A stretch of DNA of 64,000 nucleotides. Origin: Wenyingzhuangia heitensis (GTDB taxonomy: Bacteria; Bacteroidota; Bacteroidia; Flavobacteriales; Flavobacteriaceae). Positions within the stretch are counted from its first letter, which is position 1. Each line of letters opens with the position of its first letter. The stretch covers positions 1,984,448-2,048,447 of the forward strand of contig NZ_JAASQL010000001.1 in assembly GCF_011762155.1 (NCBI RefSeq). The letters run 5' to 3'. The translations under genes and the position numbers were made by a program. Shown here one piece after another: positions 36,171-45,632 of this stretch. The notes under the pieces were generated by a model. It had not been told where the DNA came from. It worked only from the letters and a program-made list of their open reading frames with translations, and searched no databases.

Positions 36171-37604
36171 ATGATTAAATCAGCACCAGAATTTTATAAA
36201 AGATTACATCAAAAATTTCCGTTTGATCCTACTAAAATTCAAGAAGAATTATTAAACCAATTGGCAGCGTTTTCTTTTGATACCGATGACGATGCCATCT
36301 TTATTTTAAAAGGATATGCAGGTACTGGTAAAACAACTAGTATAAGTACATTTGTAAACCATTTGTGGGAAGTGGGTAAAAAAGCGGTTTTATTAGCACC
36401 TACAGGTAGAGCTGCTAAGGTAATTTCTAATTACTCTAAGAAAAAAGCCTATACAATTCACAAAAAAATATACCATCCTAAAAAACAATCTAACGGAAAT
36501 GTTGCTTTTGTAAAACAACCCAATAAGCACACAAATACTTTTTTTATTGTAGATGAATCTTCTATGATAGCCGATAGTTCTGGAGATGTTAGTCTGTTTG
36601 ATAACAATTCTTTGTTAGACGATTTGATGGACTATGTATATAATGGTTTTAATTGTAAGTTGATTTTTATTGGAGATACTGCTCAGTTACCTCCTGTAAA
36701 ATCTGAATTGAGTCCTGCCTTGTCTGAGGATACATTGGCTATAAATTATCAGAAAAACCCTTATTTGTTAGAATTAGACCAGGTAATGAGACAGAATGAA
36801 GGTTCTGGAATATTAACCAACGCAACTACATTAAGAGGACAATTAGACAGAGACGGTTTTTATGATTTTCAATTTGATTTAGATTTTCCAGACATTGTTC
36901 GTTTAGAAGATGGATACGATATTGAAGAAGCCATAACCAATGCTTATGACAAAGCAGGAGTAGAGGATACCGCTTTTATTGTACGATCTAACAAAAGAGC
37001 AAACCAATACAATCAACAAATAAGAACCAAAATACGTGGTCAAGAAAGTGAAATTTCTGCAGGAGACTATGTAATGATTGTAAAAAACAATTATTTCTGG
37101 TTAAAAGATACTACGGAGGCAGATTTTATAGCTAATGGAGACATTGCAGAAGTACAACAAATTTACAATATTAAAGAATTGTATGGTTTTAGGTTTGCTG
37201 AAGTTAAATTAAGGTTAATAGATTATGCGGATTTAAAACCTATTGATACCGTTTTGTTGCTAGACACGGTTACTTCCGAAAGTCCTTCGCTAACTTATGA
37301 GCAATCTAATAGGTTGTATCAAGAAGTTTTACAAGATTATGCCGATGAAAAATCTAAATACAAGCAAATGCTATCAGTTAAAAACAATCACTATTTTAAC
37401 GCGTTGCAAATAAAGTTTGCTTATGCTATGACTTGTCATAAATCTCAAGGAGGGCAGTGGAACACTATTTTTATAGAACAACCTTATTTGCCAGATGGAT
37501 TGACAAAAGATAGCATGCGTTGGCTGTATACAGCCATTACTAGAGCTAAAGAAAAGGTATATTTAATAGGTTTTGGTAAAGAATTTTTTGAAGATAGCCT
37601 TTAA
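36171..37604 (+). CDS. RecD/Pif1-like superfamily 1B DNA helicase
   Basis: 477 residues. Walker A is GYAGTGKT (48-55); Walker B is FFIVDESSMI. Also visible are GDTAQLPPV (motif III), LDQVMRQ (motif IV), and the C-terminal UvrD_C_2 motif AYAMTCHKSQGGQW followed by LYTAITRAKEKVYLIG. This is the arrangement of short RecD-like/Dda-like 5'-3' helicases that act in DNA repair or recombination. No RecB or RecC is adjacent, so it acts outside a RecBCD complex. Confidence 0.9.
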   Translation: MIKSAPEFYKRLHQKFPFDPTKIQEELLNQLAAFSFDTDDDAIFILKGYAGTGKTTSISTFVNHLWEVGKKAVLLAPTGRAAKVISNYSKKKAYTIHKKIYHPKKQSNGNVAFVKQPNKHTNTFFIVDESSMIADSSGDVSLFDNNSLLDDLMDYVYNGFNCKLIFIGDTAQLPPVKSELSPALSEDTLAINYQKNPYLLELDQVMRQNEGSGILTNATTLRGQLDRDGFYDFQFDLDFPDIVRLEDGYDIEEAITNAYDKAGVEDTAFIVRSNKRANQYNQQIRTKIRGQESEISAGDYVMIVKNNYFWLKDTTEADFIANGDIAEVQQIYNIKELYGFRFAEVKLRLIDYADLKPIDTVLLLDTVTSESPSLTYEQSNRLYQEVLQDYADEKSKYKQMLSVKNNHYFNALQIKFAYAMTCHKSQGGQWNTIFIEQPYLPDGLTKDSMRWLYTAITRAKEKVYLIGFGKEFFEDSL

Positions 37605-37700
37605 AAATAAAACACTTGTTACAGTATTGAAATCATACGTTGTAGTGGGTTTGTATTAAAAAAACGTACTTACAGCTATCTAAACTAAATGCTTTTTTAA

Positions 37701-39218
37701 ATGTATAAATACTTTAATCTACTATCAATTGCATTCTTAATTGCTTGTAATGGCAATAAAGAAACAGAAGCCGTAAATGTAAAAGAAACAAAAGAGGTTT
37801 ATACAGCCAATTGGGAGTCTTTGTCTAAACATGCAGAAACTCCAGAATGGTTTAAAGATGCTAAGTTTGGAATTTATTTCCATTGGGGTGTTTACAGTGT
37901 CCCTGCTTTTGGTAGTGAATGGTACCCTAGCAAAATGTACATAAAAGGGACGAAAGAATACGAGCATCATAGAGCATTTTATGGTACGCAAGAAGCCTAT
38001 GGATATCATAAATTTGTACCACAATTTAAAGCAGAAAAATTTAATGCAGAAGAATGGGTTGCTTTGTTTAAAAAAGCTGGAGCAAAGTTTGCAGGACCTG
38101 TAGCACAACATCACGATGGATTTGCTATGTGGAAAAGCAACGTAAATCCTTGGAATTCTTACAACAAAGGTCCTAAAATAGACATTACGGGAGAGTTAAC
38201 AAAAGCAATTCGAAAAAATGACATGAAGTTGATAACCACCTTTCATCATGCTCGTAATTTACAACGAAATGCGAACAATTTAGATAGATGGGGAGCTTTT
38301 AATAGTCATTTTACTTACCATCCCAATTATGATACCTCTTCTAAAGATCCTGAATTAAGTTTACTGTATGGAAATATTTCTGCCGAAAAATTTCATCAAA
38401 ATTGGTCAGCTCAAATAAATGAAGTTGTCAAACAATACCATCCAGATATGATTTGGTTTGACTCTTGGTTGAATTTTATTCCAGAAAAACGTGTACAACA
38501 AATGTGTGCTGATTATTTTAATCATGGAGTAGAGAATAACCAAGAAGTAGTGATTGGGTACAAACAGTCTGATTTACCAAAAGAAGTTGGAGTTTTAGAC
38601 ATTGAACAAGGAGGTAGAAAAGATATTACAGAAAGAGTTTGGATGACGGATATTACTTTAAGCAATCAATCTTGGTCTTATGTTAAAGGACAAACTTATA
38701 AAGATGCTACTTTGGTAATGCGTAATTTGATTGATGTGGTGAGTAAAAATGGAGTGGTATTGTTAAACGTATCTCCAAAAGCTGATGGTAGTATTCCTGT
38801 AGAACAACAAAAGGTATTGACAGAAATGGGAGATTGGTTTTCTAAATACGGAGAATCTATTTACAACACAAAACCATGGGATTTGTATGGTTTTGGAAAT
38901 GCTACGGCCTCAGAAGGTCATTTTGGAGGACAATCTGCAACAGTAGCATATACGGCTAATGATATTCGATTTACACAATCTAAAGACGAAAAAAGTATGT
39001 ATATGTTCTTTTTGGGAAAACCTAAAGTAGGAAAAGAATATACATTTAGACTGTTAGCAAAACATAGATATTGTCCTCATTCCAAAATTAAACGTTTGGT
39101 TGTTTTAGGAACAGATCAAGAGGTTACGTATGATTTTAGTGATACGGATATGAAAATAACCATTCCAGACATACCGATGGATTCTATAGCTACAGTTTTT
39201 AAATTCGAATTAGAATAA
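37701..39218 (+). CDS. GH29 alpha-L-fucosidase, lipoprotein
   Basis: 505 residues. A lipoprotein signal ends in FLIAC (Cys16). The GH29 catalytic barrel shows FGIYFHWGVYSVPAFGSEWYP, the fucose-binding AQHHDGFAMWKS, and the predicted nucleophile aspartate in DMIWFDSWLN. A C-terminal beta-sandwich follows (about 400-505). It removes terminal alpha-L-fucose from glycans, probably in the periplasm or on the cell surface. No SusC/SusD pair or sulfatase flanks it, so it is not within a visible polysaccharide utilisation locus. Terminator follows. Confidence 0.93.
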   Translation: MYKYFNLLSIAFLIACNGNKETEAVNVKETKEVYTANWESLSKHAETPEWFKDAKFGIYFHWGVYSVPAFGSEWYPSKMYIKGTKEYEHHRAFYGTQEAYGYHKFVPQFKAEKFNAEEWVALFKKAGAKFAGPVAQHHDGFAMWKSNVNPWNSYNKGPKIDITGELTKAIRKNDMKLITTFHHARNLQRNANNLDRWGAFNSHFTYHPNYDTSSKDPELSLLYGNISAEKFHQNWSAQINEVVKQYHPDMIWFDSWLNFIPEKRVQQMCADYFNHGVENNQEVVIGYKQSDLPKEVGVLDIEQGGRKDITERVWMTDITLSNQSWSYVKGQTYKDATLVMRNLIDVVSKNGVVLLNVSPKADGSIPVEQQKVLTEMGDWFSKYGESIYNTKPWDLYGFGNATASEGHFGGQSATVAYTANDIRFTQSKDEKSMYMFFLGKPKVGKEYTFRLLAKHRYCPHSKIKRLVVLGTDQEVTYDFSDTDMKITIPDIPMDSIATVFKFELE

Positions 39219-39224
39219 TAACTC

Positions 39225-39253
39225 AAAACACTCTTAAAGGAGTGTTTTTTTTT
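39225..39253 (+). terminator. intrinsic terminator after GH29 gene
   Basis: Stem AAAACACTC / GAGTGTTTT closed by a short AT loop and a run of nine T, just after the stop codon. Confidence 0.8.
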
Positions 39254-39366
39254 GAGCCAAACTAAGCCAAATGACAGGCTAAATATTTTATAATTTAAAA
39301 TAGATATATCGGTTGTTTGTTTTTTATTATTTCTAATTTCACTTGAAAATAATCAACAAATTAAGA

Positions 39367-40104
39367 ATGATAGATATTAATGCCGATTTAGGAGAAGGTT
39401 TTTTGTTTGATGAAGAGCTAATGCAAAAAATATCTTCTTGTAACATTGCTTGTGGTGGGCATGCAGGTACCGAAAATTCTATGAGAGCTACTATCCGTTT
39501 AGCAAAAAAATACGGAGTTACTATTGGGGCACATCCTTCTTATCCCGATCCAGAACATTTTGGACGTAAAGACATAGAAATTGCTCCAGAATTGTTAAAA
39601 AGTAATTTGCAACATCAAATTCTAACATTGATAAACATTGCTAGAGAAGAAGGGGCTGTTGTTAGGTATGTAAAACCACACGGAGCGTTGTATAACAAAG
39701 CTGCTGTAGATGTTGATACTGCTAATTTATTGGTAGATGTAGTTAAAAATATTGAACCTAGTGTAGCTTTAATGGGCTTGTCGGGTTCTGTTTTAGAAAC
39801 AATAGCAAAAAAAAATTATGTGTATTTTTTAAAAGAGAGCTTTGCTGATAGACGTTATAATAAAGATGGAACTTTGGTGAGTAGAACAGGAGAATTAGCG
39901 GTTATTCAAGATAAAGATGAAGTGTGGAAACAGCTACATCAGCTTTTAACAGAAAAAAAAATAATAAGTATACAGGGTACACCGTTAGATATATACGTAG
40001 ATAGTATATGTTTTCATGGAGATACTCCAAAAGCGGTGGAATTAATATCATACGTTTATGATCAATTACAAGATAACCAAATAGCGATTAAAAATGCAAT
40101 ATGA
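39367..40104 (+). CDS. pxpA: 5-oxoprolinase subunit A (LamB/YcsF family)
   Basis: 245 residues from the ATG at 39367 (MIDINADLGEGFLFDEEL); a TTG-initiated extension to 39343 is less likely. Family motifs: DINADLGEGF, CNIACGGHAG, GAHPSYPD, VKPHGALYN, and DTPKAVELI near the C-terminus. PxpA works with PxpB and PxpC to cleave 5-oxoproline to glutamate with ATP. It overlaps pxpB by 11 bp, so translation is coupled. Confidence 0.92.
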   Translation: MIDINADLGEGFLFDEELMQKISSCNIACGGHAGTENSMRATIRLAKKYGVTIGAHPSYPDPEHFGRKDIEIAPELLKSNLQHQILTLINIAREEGAVVRYVKPHGALYNKAAVDVDTANLLVDVVKNIEPSVALMGLSGSVLETIAKKNYVYFLKESFADRRYNKDGTLVSRTGELAVIQDKDEVWKQLHQLLTEKKIISIQGTPLDIYVDSICFHGDTPKAVELISYVYDQLQDNQIAIKNAI

Positions 40105-40774
40105 TGTAATTACATATGGTGAAAAAGCATTGCTGATGCAATTCAAAAATGAAATTTCAGTAGAGGTACATCTTCAGGTAAAAGCATGTTATTTGTATTT
40201 AAAAAACAATAAAATAAAAGGAATAGACTCTTTAATTCCTGCATACAACTCACTTACAATACTTTATAATCCAGATAGAATAGAAGGAAAGACTTTACAA
40301 ATGTTTTTAGAAAACACCCCTTTTAAAGTTTCTGACGATGTAAAGGAAACCCAAAATACTGTAGAAATTCCCGTGTGTTATCAAGGAGATTTTGCTTTAG
40401 ATATGAATGAAGTTTCTAAAAAAATAAATCTTTCAATTTCAGAAATCATAGAGCTACACACGGCCAAACCTTATTTAGTTTATATGTTGGGTTTTGCACC
40501 AGGTTTTATGTATTTAGGTGGTTTAGATAAGCGTTTGCATATGCCTAGAAAAGAAACTCCAAGATTAAAAATTCCAGCAGGAGCGGTTGGGTTGGCAGAT
40601 CAGCAAACAGGAGTATATCCCTTAGAAACCCCAGGTGGATGGCAAATTATAGGACAAACCCCGCTACAACTTTTTTCTAAAGAAAAACCGGCATTAGTTT
40701 CTATGGGAGATTTAGTACAGTTTGTTCCAATTTCAGCAAAAGAATTTCATAAAATTAAAAAAGAATGCAAATAG
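40094..40774 (+). CDS. pxpB: 5-oxoprolinase subunit B
   Basis: 226 residues. Visible: HTAKPYLVYMLGFAPGFMYLGG and ETPRLKIPAGAVGLADQQTG followed by TPGGWQIIGQTPL, the kinase-inhibitor-type (KipI) domain of PxpB. Middle gene of pxpABC, overlapping both neighbours by about 10 bp. Forms a complex with PxpC that activates 5-oxoproline. Confidence 0.93.
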   Translation: MQYDVITYGEKALLMQFKNEISVEVHLQVKACYLYLKNNKIKGIDSLIPAYNSLTILYNPDRIEGKTLQMFLENTPFKVSDDVKETQNTVEIPVCYQGDFALDMNEVSKKINLSISEIIELHTAKPYLVYMLGFAPGFMYLGGLDKRLHMPRKETPRLKIPAGAVGLADQQTGVYPLETPGGWQIIGQTPLQLFSKEKPALVSMGDLVQFVPISAKEFHKIKKECK

Positions 40775-41622
40775 AAATTATTTCATTGGGACTATCTGCA
40801 ACATTACAAGATGGAGGAAGAACTCAATTTTTAGACAAGGGAATTCCGCGTGCTGGTTTTATGGATATAGATGCAGCACATTTAGCCAATATATTGTTAA
40901 ATAGAGATCCAAACGCAGTGTTGATTGAAATGATGCTTTTAGGAATAAAATTTAAGGTAAATAAAGCTGTATCTATTGCCATTACAGGAGCAAATATGCA
41001 TCCTAAAGTGAATGGAGAACAAGTTGCCATAAACAAGGTGATACAGGTTCCTAAAGATGGAATTGTTTCTTTGTCTGGAGCAAGTAGCGGAATGTATGGT
41101 TATCTTTCTTTTTCTGGAGACATAAATGTGGAATCTGTTTTTGAAAGTAAATCTACATATCTAACAGCAGCTATAGGAGGGTTAAATGGAAAGGCTCTAA
41201 AAAAAGGAGATCTTCTTTCGGTAATTAATACAAATTCTGTGAGTAGTAATGCTAAAATAAAAGCGACTACTTATAAAAATACAATTCAAATTGAATGTTT
41301 AAAAGGTCCCGAATGGCATCAATTTAAAAAAGAAACACAAGATCAGTTGTTAAACACAACGTATACGGTTAGCAAAAACAGCAATAGAATCGGAATTCGT
41401 TTAGAGGGAACTCCTATAAAAATGCCTAGTGTTGATGAAATCATATCTTCTGGAATTGTAAAAGGAACGGTACAAATTACCAAAGCCGGAAACCCTATTG
41501 TAATGATGGCTGATGCACCAACTACAGGTGGTTATATGCGATTGGTAAATTTAACCGAAAAAGCCATTAATCAATTAGCACAATTGCCAATAGGTGGTAA
41601 AGTACAGTTTGTGTTAAAGTGA
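40765..41622 (+). CDS. pxpC: 5-oxoprolinase subunit C (biotin-dependent carboxylase-like domain)
   Basis: 285 residues. Visible: LSATLQDGGRTQFLDKGIPRAGFMD near the start, then ITGANMHPKVNG, and the late GTVQITKAGNPIVMMADAPTTGGY. These are typical of PxpC (KipA/urea amidolyase-like domain). It completes the pxpABC operon; 10 bp overlap with pxpB. No terminator hairpin is obvious after it. Confidence 0.93.
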   Translation: MQIEIISLGLSATLQDGGRTQFLDKGIPRAGFMDIDAAHLANILLNRDPNAVLIEMMLLGIKFKVNKAVSIAITGANMHPKVNGEQVAINKVIQVPKDGIVSLSGASSGMYGYLSFSGDINVESVFESKSTYLTAAIGGLNGKALKKGDLLSVINTNSVSSNAKIKATTYKNTIQIECLKGPEWHQFKKETQDQLLNTTYTVSKNSNRIGIRLEGTPIKMPSVDEIISSGIVKGTVQITKAGNPIVMMADAPTTGGYMRLVNLTEKAINQLAQLPIGGKVQFVLK

Positions 41623-41681
41623 ATTCATTTTTTGCTTATTTATGTGATTTAAAATTATTTAAAAGGGTTTTATGTTTTAAA

Positions 41682-41882
41682 TCAGAATTTATCTAAAAAA
41701 GTTAGTATTATAATAAATGATATTATAAATATTTTTGCGCAATATTTTCCTACCAATTTTGAGTTTCTTGCTTGTGCAGCATAGGTATATCCCATTCTTT
41801 TTTCTTCTCCAAAAAATATTTTACGAAAATAAATAGTAATAATTAATGAGCCTATAAATGCTAATATTGAGTCAGTTTCCAT
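41682..41882 (-). CDS. small membrane protein, hypothetical
   Basis: 66 residues with two hydrophobic helices (about 5-22 and 46-64) joined by a basic loop (GEEKRMGYTYAAQARNSKLVG). An AAAGAAAG stretch before the ATG could act as a ribosome-binding region. It is 10 bp downstream of the next small gene on the same strand. Family not recognised. Confidence 0.5.
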   Translation of the reverse strand: METDSILAFIGSLIITIYFRKIFFGEEKRMGYTYAAQARNSKLVGKYCAKIFIISFIIILTFLDKF

Positions 41883-41892
41883 TCTTTCTTTT

Positions 41893-42108
41893 TTAAGCAG
41901 TTATGTTATTGTTAGGATTGTTGTTTTTTAAAGGGAAAAAACTTATTTCAAAAAAATGTTCTTTTTCTTCAAGCTTTTCATTTTTAGAAATCCATAAACC
42001 CATCAATTCATCAAATTCTTGCTCTGGTAATTCCTTTTGGTTGATGATTTTGTCGTAAATACGGTTTAAGTTTTTTCTTTGTTGATGTAATGTCAATTCG
42101 GTTTTCAT
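41893..42108 (-). CDS. small hypothetical protein
   Basis: 71 residues: helical and charged at the start (LTLHQQRKNLNRIYDKIINQ), ending in an Asn-rich tail. No membrane segment or known motif. Probably co-transcribed with the 66-residue membrane protein. Divergent from the WYL regulator gene at 42217. Confidence 0.5.
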   Translation of the reverse strand: MKTELTLHQQRKNLNRIYDKIINQKELPEQEFDELMGLWISKNEKLEEKEHFFEISFFPLKNNNPNNNITA

Positions 42109-42216
42109 AAGTGTTTATTTTATTTATTACAAATATGAAAGTCATGTGTGCTTTCTTTCTGCACAATTGATTATTTTAGCTATAATATTAAATACATCAA
42201 TAAATAAACCTAAGCA

Positions 42217-43221
42217 ATGGCAACTAATAAAAATGCAATCATTCGTTATCAGGCATTAGATAAATGTTTTAGAAATACAGGAAAAAACTATGCAATGCTT
42301 GATTTGATAGCAGTTTGTAATAAGGCTTTGTATGATTTTAATGGAAGTAGTGCTGGAATTAAGCGTAGACAAGTGTACGAGGATATTAATTTTATGAAAA
42401 GTGAGCAAGGCTATGGTGTAGAGTTAGAGGTTACCAAACAAGGAAGAACTGCTTATTATAGGTATGTAAACCCTAACTTTTCTATCAACAATCAACCTAT
42501 GAACGAAACAGAAGCACAGCAGTTAAAAGAGGCTTTGTTAACGTTAAACAGAATTAAAGGAATGCCTCAATTTGGTTGGGTAGAAGAACTAACATTAAAG
42601 TTGGAAAAAGATTTTAATATACACGAAACACCTAGAGAAATTTTAGGTTTTGAAAACAATCCTTACTTAAAAGGATTGGAGTATTTAAACGAGTTGTTTA
42701 ATGCCATTTTGTATAAAAAAGTATTGTCTATAGGATACCAAACATTTAGGAGAAATGAAGTAGAAGAATTTTCTATGCATCCACAATATCTAAAACAATA
42801 CAATAACCGGTGGTTTGTGTTAGGTACACATTCTAAATACAATCCTGTTACTACATTGGCTATTGATAGAATTGAATTTGTGAAAGAAAGTAGCGATACA
42901 TATATAGAATCGGATATTGATTTTACAGAAAGATATGAGGATATTATTGGTATTACTAGAGGCTTAGATACTGAATTGACAAAAATTACTTTACACGCTA
43001 ACACTAGTCTATCTTCTTATATGATAACTTCTCCGTTACATGGAAGTCAGAAAAATGGAGAAATAAATAAAAATGGATTGACATTTACCTTAGATGTAAT
43101 TCCTAATTACGAACTAGAACAACAAATACTATCTTATGGTGAAGCAATTAAAGTTGTAGAACCTACTTGGTTTGTGCAAAAAATAAAAGATAGAATTAAA
43201 GTAAGTTTAGAAAACTACTAA
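42217..43221 (+). CDS. WYL-domain transcriptional regulator
   Basis: 334 residues. An N-terminal winged-helix DNA-binding region (about 10-75, KRRQVYEDINFMKSEQGYG) is followed by a WYL ligand domain (about 160-245). That domain has SIGYQTFRRNEVEEFSMHP then QYNNRWFVLGTH, and a WCX-type C-terminal extension (about 250-330). WYL regulators bind nucleotides or nucleic acids and often control DNA-damage or defence genes. No defence locus is adjacent. Divergent from the two small genes at 41.7-42.1 kb. Followed by a strong terminator. Confidence 0.9.
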   Translation: MATNKNAIIRYQALDKCFRNTGKNYAMLDLIAVCNKALYDFNGSSAGIKRRQVYEDINFMKSEQGYGVELEVTKQGRTAYYRYVNPNFSINNQPMNETEAQQLKEALLTLNRIKGMPQFGWVEELTLKLEKDFNIHETPREILGFENNPYLKGLEYLNELFNAILYKKVLSIGYQTFRRNEVEEFSMHPQYLKQYNNRWFVLGTHSKYNPVTTLAIDRIEFVKESSDTYIESDIDFTERYEDIIGITRGLDTELTKITLHANTSLSSYMITSPLHGSQKNGEINKNGLTFTLDVIPNYELEQQILSYGEAIKVVEPTWFVQKIKDRIKVSLENY

Positions 43222-43224
43222 CAA

Positions 43225-43262
43225 AAAAAATCCCAAAAACGAAATTTCGTTTTTGGGATTTT
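43225..43262 (+). terminator. bidirectional terminator after WYL gene
   Basis: Long palindrome AAAATCCCAAAAACGAAA / TTTCGTTTTTGGGATTTT between convergent genes (WYL plus, secreted protein minus), with A and T tails on both sides. Confidence 0.9.
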
Positions 43263-43278
43263 ACACAGAAAATATAAA

Positions 43279-43623
43279 TTATTTTTTTCTCCATGCTGCT
43301 TTTAAAGCATCATTTTGTTCAGGTGTTAAAACCTCAGAAATTTTATTGTTTTTTTCTTTTAATTCGGGTTTAAGAGCAGTCCACAACTCTTTTTTGTCTT
43401 TAATTTTTTTTCCTTTTTCAGATCTAATTAAAACAAACTCCTTAATAATGGCACTAACCTTTTCTGTTTGTTCAGTAGTTAAAACCAATTTAGCATCCGT
43501 TGCAGATAATTGTTTGTTGGTTTTGACTACTTCATTTTTCACTTGATTGTCAATCCATTTTTGAGAAAAAGCACTTGTACTTACTACAATTGCCAATCCA
43601 AATAAAATCTTTTTTAAACTCAT
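43279..43623 (-). CDS. small secreted protein, Spy/CpxP-like pattern (copy 1)
   Basis: 114 residues with a signal peptide (1-20, ending AFSQ). The mature protein is helical and carries an LTTEQTEKVSAII motif, reminiscent of the LTxxQ motifs of Spy/CpxP periplasmic chaperones, and a second LTPEQNDALK. A similar protein is at 48510 (same signal peptide style, WIDNQ/WAEKQ start, about 115-119 residues). It lies beside the LytTR/LytS genes. Function is inferred and weak; it may be a periplasmic stress protein. Confidence 0.6.
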   Translation of the reverse strand: MSLKKILFGLAIVVSTSAFSQKWIDNQVKNEVVKTNKQLSATDAKLVLTTEQTEKVSAIIKEFVLIRSEKGKKIKDKKELWTALKPELKEKNNKISEVLTPEQNDALKAAWRKK

Positions 43624-43737
43624 TTTAATATATTTTGGTTAATACATCAAAACTAATTTAGCAGGTTTAAAAGAATAGTTCTTTGCGTACAAAAAAAGTG
43701 TCGCTCTGTATATTTACGGGTATAGTCGCTTAATTGT

Positions 43738-44418
43738 TTAAGCGATTACCTTAAAAAAAGCATATTTGTAAGCTCTACCAATAGGAGTTGTATATTCTTT
43801 ATGCAAATACACTTGGTTGCTTGTTACCTTGTCTATTTTGTTAATATTGATTAAGTAAGATTTATGAACACGTATAAAATTATAAGCTTTTAAATGTTTT
43901 TCCCAATAACGTAAAGGTTCTGAGGATACTATTTTTTGATTTGACGTGTTGATCTCTGTATAATCTGTGTCAGACTTTATAAAAATGATTTCAGAAATTT
44001 TTACTTTGATATGTTCGTAACCAGATTTTACAAAAATATCAGTAGTAGCTGTTTGCTGTTGATCTTGGTTTGCAGTTGTCTTTATTTTGTGAACAGCTTG
44101 CACAAAACGCTGAAAAGAAAAAGGTTTTAACAAATAATCTACCACATTTAAACTGTATCCTTCTAGAGCATAATCCGCAAAAGCTGTGGTAAATATTACT
44201 TGAGGAGGATTGTTATACGTTTTTAAAAAATCAATCCCCGATAATTTGGGCAAATGAATGTCTAAAAACAAAAGGTCAATTTCTTGAGTTTCCAAAAACT
44301 GTATCGCTTCTAAAGCATTGGTAAATGTTGCTTTTAATTGTAACGTACCTATATCGTTAATGTATTTTTTTAAAATACGTTGTGCAGGCAACTGATCTTC
44401 AATAATAATACAATTCAT
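43738..44418 (-). CDS. LytTR-family response regulator
   Basis: 226 residues. Receiver domain (1-120) with acidic pair IIEDQ, phospho-acceptor Asp53 in LLFLDIHLPKLSG, and a late LLKPFSFQRF. The C-terminal LytTR DNA-binding domain (about 130-225) has SGYEHIKVKISEIIFIKSD and FIRVHKSYLININKID. It forms a two-component pair with the sensor 12 bp upstream on the same strand. Its targets are unknown; the divergent receptor gene at 45633 is an obvious candidate. Confidence 0.93.
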   Translation of the reverse strand: MNCIIIEDQLPAQRILKKYINDIGTLQLKATFTNALEAIQFLETQEIDLLFLDIHLPKLSGIDFLKTYNNPPQVIFTTAFADYALEGYSLNVVDYLLKPFSFQRFVQAVHKIKTTANQDQQQTATTDIFVKSGYEHIKVKISEIIFIKSDTDYTEINTSNQKIVSSEPLRYWEKHLKAYNFIRVHKSYLININKIDKVTSNQVYLHKEYTTPIGRAYKYAFFKVIA

Positions 44419-44430
44419 ATTTAGAGGCTA

Positions 44431-45444
44431 TTAATTTAACTCTAGTTTTAAAAATACGTTATAGCTGTGTTTATTTGCTTTAATTTCTAAAGAATGTGAA
44501 TTAGGATATAACATTTCTAATCGTTTTTTTACATTTATCAAACCAATTCCTTTAGATAAGTTTTGGGTATTAGACTTTGGTAGGTAATTATTGGTACATG
44601 TAAAAACTAATACACCATTGTTAGCTACGGTTAAATCAATCTTAATTTCAATATTATCTGTTAAACTAGAGCTGCTGTGTTTAAAAGCATTTTCTACAAA
44701 AACCATAAACAACAAAGGAGCAATGTTAAAAGATTGTAGGTTTTTAGATGTGGTAAAAAATACCTCTCCACGACCTTCTATTTGCAATTCGTTTAGTTTG
44801 ATAAAATTTTCTAAATGTTCAACTTCTTTGGTAAGTGCTACGTATTGTGTTTTACAGTCATATAACATATAGCGTAACATGTCTGACAAACCTAAAATAA
44901 AATCAGGAGTCTTGCTAGATTGTTCTATCGCCAAAGCGTATAAGTTGTTTAAATTATTAAATAAAAAATGAGGGTTTATTTGTGTCTTTAAAAACTGAAG
45001 TTCACTTTCTTTAGCCAACAACTCTAATTGTTTAGTACGTTTGCGTTCTGTAATGGCATCCCAAGCAAATTTTGCTCCCAATAAAATTAATATAGTAGGA
45101 AGTATGTCTAATAAATCAAAAATTTTAGCGGTTATATTTCTCCCTTTTGTATAGGGAAAATAAATACGTTCTAAAATTCCTTCTTCTACAAAAACAACAA
45201 TCCCCAAAACAACGGCAGAATAGATTGCAAAATGCCAATTTTTATTTTTATAAAAAAAGCGAGGCAAGAATACAAAGCCAATAACATAGGCTCCTAAAGA
45301 TTGATTGCTAAAAAAAATAAATTCTTGAAGTGTAATAATTCTATCATGTCTACCATAGGAATACAAAATAAAAACTAGTCCGGCCAAGGTTAGCTGAAAA
45401 CTAAGTTCTTTTATAATTTGTAAATAGTTAATTTTTGCTTGCAT
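44431..45444 (-). CDS. LytS-type sensor histidine kinase
   Basis: 337 residues. Four membrane helices (about 15-130) are followed by a His_kinase domain with the phospho-acceptor His159 in QINPHFLFNNLNNLYAL, and an ATPase region with MVFVENAFKHSSSSL and GIGLINVKKRLEMLY. This is the simple membrane kinase type that pairs with LytTR regulators. Its gene is upstream of and co-oriented with the regulator. Divergent from the outer-membrane receptor gene. Confidence 0.93.
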   Translation of the reverse strand: MQAKINYLQIIKELSFQLTLAGLVFILYSYGRHDRIITLQEFIFFSNQSLGAYVIGFVFLPRFFYKNKNWHFAIYSAVVLGIVVFVEEGILERIYFPYTKGRNITAKIFDLLDILPTILILLGAKFAWDAITERKRTKQLELLAKESELQFLKTQINPHFLFNNLNNLYALAIEQSSKTPDFILGLSDMLRYMLYDCKTQYVALTKEVEHLENFIKLNELQIEGRGEVFFTTSKNLQSFNIAPLLFMVFVENAFKHSSSSLTDNIEIKIDLTVANNGVLVFTCTNNYLPKSNTQNLSKGIGLINVKKRLEMLYPNSHSLEIKANKHSYNVFLKLELN

Positions 45445-45632
45445 ACTTACAAAGCTATTAAAATGATTTTTTGAATGTTTAAAAAATCTGCAAACACCAA
45501 AAAGAAGGTTGTTAACGTCAAAACTGACTTGTATTTGTTGTTTGCAATATAGTTTTTGTCGTTTACAGAATAGATTTTTTAATAACTGTATTTCTTACTT
45601 TTTTTGTAGTTCAAAAAATAAATATTACTTGT

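Noticed and set aside
37701..39218. Part of a polysaccharide utilisation locus
   Set aside because: No SusC/SusD pair, sulfatase or other glycoside hydrolase beside the fucosidase; the neighbouring genes are a helicase and pxpABC.
43253..43546. 97-codon plus-strand frame
   Set aside because: Antisense to the small secreted protein gene and begins inside the WYL terminator.
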